7,232 nt of DNA from Verrucomicrobiota bacterium (GTDB lineage Bacteria > Verrucomicrobiota > Verrucomicrobiia > Limisphaerales > JAHEOI01), in assembly GCA_018610125.1 (NCBI GenBank), contig JAHEOI010000070.1:1-7232 (forward strand), read 5' to 3'. Every line of letters begins with the position of its first letter. Position 1 is the stretch's first letter. Positions 1 to 4,083 of this stretch are shown here, piece by piece. The notes beneath the pieces are model-generated. The model saw only the letters and a list, made by a program, of their open reading frames with translations. It was not told the DNA's origin and searched no databases. A program made the position numbers and the translations under genes.

Positions 1-1
1 A

Positions 2-844
2 CTCCTGTCGCAGCGGCGAAGCAAAAGTGCGGCAAGAGGGGAGCGACAAAGCCGGGCACGGGGGCAATCGGTCGAGTTTGCGGACCACCGGAATTACACG
101 CATGGCGACGACCTGAGGTATCTCGATTGGAACCTGTATGGGCGGCTTGAGAAGCTGTTCGTCAAGCTCTACGAAGAGGAGCGGGAGCTTCCGGTGACCA
201 TTTTTCTGGATGCCAGTGAGTCGATGAACTTCGGGGACTCGCGAAAGTTTCTCTTTGCCCTGCAGGTGGCGGCTGCGGTCGGCTATGTGGCCCTATGTGG
301 GTTCGATCGTGTCAGTGTTTTCCCGTTTCCGGAGCGTCCGGAGGATGCGTCGACCCGGAATGCCCTTCGCGTTGTCAGGGGGCGGGCTTCCGCCTTCCGG
401 TTCTTTGATCAGTTGAGCCAACTTCGCGCCGGGGGGAGTGCCGGCTTGAACAACGCTTTGAGGCGGAGCGCGCTTCAGATACGTCGACCGGGCTGGGCGC
501 TTGTGCTGAGTGACTTTCTCGATCCGGAAGGCTATGAGGATGGACTGAAGGCGTTGGCGGCGCGCGGCTTTCAAGTCAATGCCGTGCAGATCTTGGCGCC
601 CGAGGAGATCTCACCGGGTCAGTTCGGTGATTTGAGAGTGATCGACTCTGAAACGGGGGTGCAGGAAGAGGTGACGTTTGGGCGATATCGGCTTCAAGCC
701 TATCAAGAGACAGTCCGGGCGTTCGTCGACCAAGTAAGAGACTTTTGCCATTCGCGAGGCATGGCGTTTTTCTCGATCTCGTCCGATACACCATTGGAAG
801 AGCTCCTGCTGAAGCAGCTTAAGGCGGCGCAAATCTGGAAGTAG
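2..844 (+). CDS. DUF58 domain protein (5' partial)
   Basis: The frame is open from base 2, so the gene begins before the window; 280 residues are visible and, for a family usually near 290-300 residues, probably only a few tens are missing. The DUF58 signature lies at visible residues 22-62: SVEFADHRNY, GDDLRYLDWN, then LFVKLYEEE, matching the family pattern of an R-x-Y, GDD-x-R-x-(I/L)DW and a K-x-(Y/F)-x-E-E stretch. It is followed by a vWA-like metal-site motif DASESM at D70 and a later LSDF (D171). No membrane segment is visible, so this looks like the soluble form. The GTG at 194 is in frame but lies inside the conserved domain and cannot be the true start. DUF58 proteins accompany MoxR AAA+ ATPases and vWA membrane proteins in Bat-like operons; their biochemical role is poorly defined. 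The next gene starts 10 nt downstream, suggesting co-transcription. The family call is firm; the cellular function is not known. Confidence 0.95.
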   Translation, partial: LLSQRRSKSAARGERQSRARGQSVEFADHRNYTHGDDLRYLDWNLYGRLEKLFVKLYEEERELPVTIFLDASESMNFGDSRKFLFALQVAAAVGYVALCGFDRVSVFPFPERPEDASTRNALRVVRGRASAFRFFDQLSQLRAGGSAGLNNALRRSALQIRRPGWALVLSDFLDPEGYEDGLKALAARGFQVNAVQILAPEEISPGQFGDLRVIDSETGVQEEVTFGRYRLQAYQETVRAFVDQVRDFCHSRGMAFFSISSDTPLEELLLKQLKAAQIWK

Positions 845-854
845 GCGTGATTCA

Positions 855-2690
855 ATGAATTTTTTGACCCCATTGGCATTTTGGTTTGCTCTGCTGCTTC
901 CGGCGGTGGTTTTGTTCTATCTGCTCAAACGGCGGCGGGTGCTCCATGTTGTCCCGAGCACCCTGTTATGGGAGCGCTTTCTGGCCGAAAATCAGGCCAA
1001 TGCCCCGTTTCAGAAGCTGCGACGGAATTGGCTCCTGGTCCTTCAATTGCTGCTGCTCATCCTGGTAATCCTGGCATTGGCACGGCCGTACTTTGTGGGC
1101 GAGGTCCGGAGCGGAGGGCTGCACGTCCTGATCCTGGATGCTTCGGCCTCGATGCAGAGCACGGATGTGTCGTCGTCCCGCTTTGAGCAGGCCCGGTCGA
1201 AGGCCCTGGAATGGGTTCAAGGGATGAAGGAGCAAACCCAAATTGTTGTTCTTGAGGTGGCGGGGCAGACTCAAGTCAAGCAATCCCCGACGAGCGATAA
1301 AGCCGCGGTCGTGCGAGCGCTTAACTCAATTGAAGTCACGGACGGCCCCACCGAGATGAAAGAGGCCTTAAAGCTGGCCAAGACACTGGTTCAAGATCGT
1401 TCAAATGCGGAGGTGCATCTCTTTAGTGACGGGGCTTTTCCGGATCTGGAGGGGCTTGAGCTGGAGGGCCTGCCGCTGGTCTACCATCAAGTCGGCGAGC
1501 GCGGGCGCAATATCGGGCTCGTTTCGCTTGATGTCCGGTCGGATCCAAAGAATCCGAGTCAACGGGCATTGTTTGCCAAAGTGGCCAACCATGCGTCCGA
1601 GTCGGTTGAAACCGAAGTCGAGCTCTATTTTAAAGATCAACTGCTTGAGGTCCGGACCCTATCGTTATCGCCGACCAATTCCACCTCGACGATGTTCCAA
1701 ATTGAGCAGCCGGAGGATGGCTATTTCCGGGTTCAATTGCCGTACGACGACGATTTGGCTGCGGATAACCAAGCGCGAATTGTAAGCTATCTCCCCAAGA
1801 CGGTTCGTGTATTGCTGATCAGTGAAGGGAATCGTTATCTCGAGCGGGCCTTGCGCCAAGCCGGTAATGTCGAGCTCTCGGTCGCTTCCGATTTCACGTC
1901 CGGGCAGGACAGCTATGACATTGTCGTCGTGGACAATGTAACGCCTTCGGTCTGGCCGAATGCCAACCTCTTATCCTTTCGGTCCACCGCCGCGGATTGG
2001 TTTGATCAGGTGGAGGGGATGAAGACTCCCCCCATCGTGGAATGGGACGAGTCGCATCCATTGCTCCGTTTTGTCAGCTTTGACAATGTTCAGGTGACCG
2101 AGGGACTGCGGGTGAAGACTCCCGGGTGGGCCCAGAGCGTTGTTGAGTCGACTCAGTCGCCGATGATGCTTGCGGGCGAGCGTGGACGCCGGCGGATTGT
2201 CTGGGTGGCCTTTGATCCGTTGCAAAGCAGTTGGCCTCTGAGGATCTCGTTTCCCATCTTTGTGGCCAATGCGATCAATTGGCTGAATCCGGCGGAAGTG
2301 CGAGAGAGCAAGCTGATGGTCCGGGCGGGTGAGCCGCTGCGGTATCCATTGATGACCGACGCGACCTCGGCTGAAATAGCGCATCCCGATGGCGAGACCG
2401 ATCAATTGAAGATTGCTCCGAACAAGAACGAGATCGTGTTTGGTGATACGGCTCAGCAAGGGATCTACCAGTTGACCGTCGGGACGAACCAGACCCAGTT
2501 CGCCGTGAATGCGATCAATCCTGAGGAGAGTGATACGGCTCCGAAAGACGAGCTCACTTTCGGCCAATATAGGCAGGTGGAAGCAAGCGAGGTCCGGCAG
2601 GCCAACGTGGAAATTTGGCGGTGGGTTGCCTTGGCGGGGCTCATTATCTTGTTGGCGGAATGGTGGTATTACCACCGGCGAACGGTGTGA
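855..2690 (+). CDS. BatA-type membrane-anchored vWA domain protein
   Basis: A 611-residue protein. The N-terminus (about 1-80) is the BatA/aerotolerance-regulator N-terminal region: a membrane segment at about 5-24, a KRRR patch, a conserved STLLWERFL stretch, and a second membrane segment at about 58-76 ending in LARPYF. The vWA domain (about 90-215) has a complete MIDAS: DASAS (D95, S97, S99), T166 in GPTEM and D192 in LFSDG. Residues about 315-475 resemble the GATase1-like region found in such proteins, ending in IVWVAFDPLQSSWPLRISFP. There is no cysteine anywhere, so a glutaminase-type activity is excluded. A last membrane segment (about 588-604) precedes the tail YYHRRTV. The positive patches place both the loop after segment 1 and the C-terminal tail in the cytoplasm, and the vWA and GATase-like domains outside. 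The spacing after DUF58 is 10 nt; GGAAG (837-841) is a weak, rather distant ribosome site. The protein likely assembles with DUF58 and MoxR partners. Family call firm, exact role unknown. Confidence 0.94.
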   Translation: MNFLTPLAFWFALLLPAVVLFYLLKRRRVLHVVPSTLLWERFLAENQANAPFQKLRRNWLLVLQLLLLILVILALARPYFVGEVRSGGLHVLILDASASMQSTDVSSSRFEQARSKALEWVQGMKEQTQIVVLEVAGQTQVKQSPTSDKAAVVRALNSIEVTDGPTEMKEALKLAKTLVQDRSNAEVHLFSDGAFPDLEGLELEGLPLVYHQVGERGRNIGLVSLDVRSDPKNPSQRALFAKVANHASESVETEVELYFKDQLLEVRTLSLSPTNSTSTMFQIEQPEDGYFRVQLPYDDDLAADNQARIVSYLPKTVRVLLISEGNRYLERALRQAGNVELSVASDFTSGQDSYDIVVVDNVTPSVWPNANLLSFRSTAADWFDQVEGMKTPPIVEWDESHPLLRFVSFDNVQVTEGLRVKTPGWAQSVVESTQSPMMLAGERGRRRIVWVAFDPLQSSWPLRISFPIFVANAINWLNPAEVRESKLMVRAGEPLRYPLMTDATSAEIAHPDGETDQLKIAPNKNEIVFGDTAQQGIYQLTVGTNQTQFAVNAINPEESDTAPKDELTFGQYRQVEASEVRQANVEIWRWVALAGLIILLAEWWYYHRRTV

Positions 2691-2703
2691 GAAGGGAGAG
2701 TGG

Positions 2704-2743
2704 CTGAGTATGGGAGTGTGGGAATGTGGGAATGTCGGAGTAT
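2704..2743. repeat. Five degenerate 8-bp tandem units
   Basis: The segment reads as consecutive 8-mers CTGAGTAT, GGGAGTGT, GGGAATGT, GGGAATGT and CGGAGTAT. The third and fourth are identical and the others differ from them at a few positions. It starts 13 nt after the vWA stop codon and grades into a G-rich stretch. The pattern resembles short-sequence tandem repeats that often vary in copy number in bacterial intergenic regions. No function can be assigned. Confidence 0.65.
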
Positions 2744-2799
2744 GAGAGGGGGAGGGAGTTAGGAGATCGCTTTTTTTGTAAGGGAACCCCTCACCTCGA

Positions 2800-2826
2800 T
2801 CCTCTCCCCTTAGGAAGGGGAGAGGA
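2800..2826. repeat. Palindromic element with 12-bp arms and 3-nt loop
   Basis: CCTCTCCCCTT (2801-2811) is followed by AGG (2812-2814) and its exact reverse complement AAGGGGAGAGG (2815-2825). The outer T2800/A2826 pair makes 12 bp. The 5' side is preceded by CCCCTCACCTCGA. A CCTCTCCCC...GGGGAGAGG palindrome is of the type that occurs dispersed in many bacterial genomes, so it is probably a copy of an interspersed palindromic element rather than a local regulator. It is followed by AGGAAAAAACG, not by T residues on either strand, so it does not look like a standard intrinsic terminator. Confidence 0.75.
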
Positions 2827-2861
2827 GGAAAAAACGTTGGCAATTCGCAGCCTTCTGATTC

Positions 2862-2896
2862 CTTCTCTGTTTCGGGAGGGGAGAAGCCTAGGCTTC
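2862..2896. repeat. Second hairpin and 14-bp perfect palindrome
   Basis: CTTCTC (2862-2867) can pair with GAGAAG (2881-2886) across 13 nt. Overlapping its 3' arm is GAAGCCTAGGCTTC (2883-2896), a perfect 14-bp self-complementary sequence. The C/T-rich left arm and GGGAGGGGAGAAG right arm resemble the composition of the palindrome at 2800-2826, so this may be a diverged second element of the same kind. The sequence symmetry is plain; the function is unknown. Confidence 0.5.
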
Positions 2897-2921
2897 CTGC
2901 GGAGAAAAGTGGCAAATTGAA

Positions 2922-2959
2922 GTCAAGACTTGACCAGGTTGCTTTCGGTTGGTCGAAAG
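2922..2959. promoter_or_regulatory. Two adjacent short dyads in the leader
   Basis: GTCAAG-A-CTTGAC (2922-2934) is a perfect inverted repeat with 6-bp arms and a single central base, a geometry compatible with a dimeric-repressor operator. Seven bases later CTTTCG (2942-2947) pairs perfectly with CGAAAG (2954-2959) around a 6-nt loop. They lie 135-172 bp before the binding-protein start, within the likely promoter and leader region. Calling them regulatory is inference: the second could be an RNA hairpin and the first could equally be part of a dispersed repeat. Confidence 0.3.
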
Positions 2960-3048
2960 ACGCCTTTCCTGATAGGGAGATCGTCCCCGATGTCCGATTT
3001 TTGATGGTTGCAGGGAGCGATTTTTGGATATCAGACCCTAAGATCAAT

Positions 3049-3082
3049 CGGAGAAAAAAGGAGAACGGAGAAAAAAGGAGAA
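3049..3082 (+). repeat. Perfect 17-bp tandem duplication upstream of the binding-protein start
   Basis: CGGAGAAAAAAGGAGAA occurs twice head to tail (3049-3065 and 3066-3082) with no mismatch. Each copy carries an A6 tract and a Shine-Dalgarno-like AAGGAG. The second AAGGAG (3075-3080) ends 13 nt before the ATG at 3094, while a separate GAGGAG (3085-3090) sits only 3 nt before it. The duplication therefore multiplies ribosome-site-like sequence directly upstream of this gene and may affect its translation. Confidence 0.8.
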
Positions 3083-3093
3083 TTGAGGAGCTT

Positions 3094-4035
3094 ATGAAGC
3101 AAGGACAATGGCAATGCGTCATGGTCATGGTGGCCCTCTTTGGGCTGATCGGCATCTCAGGCTGCGGAGGTGGTCCTGAAAACGAGGTTGTGATCTACAC
3201 GTCTCAAGATCAGGTCTATTCGGAGCCCATTTTAAAGCAATTTGAAGAAGAGACCGGTATCAATGTTCGACCAACGTATGACAGCGAGGCTGTCAAGACG
3301 GTCGGATTGGCCAAGCGGCTTCTCCAGGAACGGAGCAATCCGCGATGCGATGTCTTTTGGAATAACGAGGAATTTCGGACACGCAAGCTTGCGGCGGAGG
3401 GGGTGTTTCGCAAGACGAACGGCTGGTCACAATTCGGGTATCGTACGCGGCGGATTGTTATCAATACAAACCTGATTTCCCGGGAAAAGGCGCCAACGAC
3501 GTTTCAGTCACTGACGAATTCCGTCTGGGAGGGGAAACTGGCGATGGCTTATCCGTTGTTTGGGACCACCGCCACCCATTTCCTGGCTCTCCGGGAAGTA
3601 TGGGGAAAGGAGAAGTGGCTCAAATGGTGTCGGGCTCTCCGGGAGAACGACCCGATGGTTGTGGATGGCAATTCGGTCGTGGTGAAAATGGTCGGTATGG
3701 GCGAGGTCCCGATCGGCTTCACCGATTCGGACGATATCGCGGCCGGACAAGATAAGGGCTATCCTATCAAGTCGATGCCGTTGGCCGAAGACTCGCTTCT
3801 CATTCACAATACGGTTGGCCTTGTGCGAGGCGGTCCGAACCCAAAGAATGCCGAAGCGTTGGCAGACTATCTCCAAAGCGATCAAGTGGTTAAGCGATTG
3901 CTCGAGGCCAATGCGATCGAAGGAACAAAAGAGGTGGAGGGGGTTATTCGGTCCAAGGAAGTCGATTGGGAGCACCTTTTGACGATGTTGGAGGAGAGCA
4001 CCAAGTATTTAAAGAAGATCTTTGTCCGGAAGTAA
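3094..4035 (+). CDS. ABC transporter solute-binding lipoprotein, Fe3+-binding (FbpA-like) family
   Basis: A 313-residue periplasmic binding protein that should capture a ligand and pass it to the permease encoded 48 bp downstream. The ATG at 3094 is chosen because it gives a proper lipoprotein signal: a hydrophobic core (about 9-20) and lipobox ISGC with C24 as the acylated residue. A longer in-frame reading to 2917 adds 59 residues ahead of the signal and is unlikely. Mature features typical of the family are VVIYTSQDQVYSEPIL (32-47), a TGINVRP strand (54-60), CDVFWNNE (85-92), IVINTNL (121-127), and SVWEGKLAMAYPLFGTTATH (143-162). At the position where FbpA-type iron binders have their adjacent tyrosines, this protein has GFTDSDD (208-214). 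The fold assignment is solid, but Fe3+ is uncertain; another anion or chelate is possible. GAGGAG (3085-3090) lies very close to the ATG, with AAGGAG further up. It likely forms an operon with the permease-NHL gene. Confidence 0.9.
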   Translation: MKQGQWQCVMVMVALFGLIGISGCGGGPENEVVIYTSQDQVYSEPILKQFEEETGINVRPTYDSEAVKTVGLAKRLLQERSNPRCDVFWNNEEFRTRKLAAEGVFRKTNGWSQFGYRTRRIVINTNLISREKAPTTFQSLTNSVWEGKLAMAYPLFGTTATHFLALREVWGKEKWLKWCRALRENDPMVVDGNSVVVKMVGMGEVPIGFTDSDDIAAGQDKGYPIKSMPLAEDSLLIHNTVGLVRGGPNPKNAEALADYLQSDQVVKRLLEANAIEGTKEVEGVIRSKEVDWEHLLTMLEESTKYLKKIFVRK

Positions 4036-4083
4036 GGCGTCTGGCTTGGCGCTTTGGCATCCGGACTGGGATCAAGTTGAGCT

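Larger units (their letters stand above)
2691..3093. other. Repeat-rich intergenic region before the transport genes
   Basis: This 403-bp gap separates the vWA gene from the binding-protein gene, while the other gaps here are 10-144 nt. I see no convincing coding sequence. The + strand frame that stays open through its second half (from 2917) has no family resemblance before the lipoprotein start at 3094. The gap holds five 8-bp units (2704-2743), a T7 run (2771-2777), a hairpin-forming palindrome (2800-2826), a second hairpin plus a 14-bp palindrome (2862-2896), two short dyads (2922-2934 and 2942-2959) and a 17-bp tandem duplication (3049-3082). A promoter for the transport genes would be expected here, but I could not find a good -35/-10 pair. 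No terminator with a following T-tract was seen. Confidence 0.7.

Noticed and set aside
194..844. GTG at 194 as the DUF58 start
   Set aside because: The conserved DUF58 signature continues upstream in frame to base 2, so 194 is internal and the gene is cut by the window edge.
2800..2834. Intrinsic terminator for the vWA gene
   Set aside because: The strong hairpin is followed by AGGAAAAAA, not T residues, and the T7 run (2771-2777) lies upstream of it. On the opposite strand no T-tract follows either.
3001..3031. Promoter with TTGATG (3001-3006) and GGATAT (3026-3031)
   Set aside because: The spacer is 19 nt and the -10 match is poor, which is no better than chance in this A/T-richer stretch.
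2917..3093. N-terminal extension of the binding protein from 2917
   Set aside because: It would put 59 unrelated residues ahead of a proper lipoprotein signal with lipobox ISGC; the ATG at 3094 has ribosome-site-like sequence before it.
1971..3155. Long antisense open frame (394 codons) crossing the end of the vWA gene and the repeat-rich gap
   Set aside because: Its sequence is low-complexity where it reads the repeats backwards (Ser/His/Thr/Pro runs), shows no domain, and lies opposite a clearly conserved vWA protein and the start of the binding-protein gene.
3508..3975. Antisense open frame of 155 codons within the binding-protein gene
   Set aside because: It has no recognisable domain and lies wholly opposite a well-conserved gene; it is explained as a codon-usage shadow.
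4022..4083. Frameshifted permease N-terminus in the frame reading LALWHPDWDQVEL before a TGA, then continuing at SWGLFQNSL
   Set aside because: The join reads plausibly, but the segment contains no membrane helix and has only about 20 codons from TTG 4022 to the stop, so it would not restore the missing first helix. I kept only the note on the short N-terminus.
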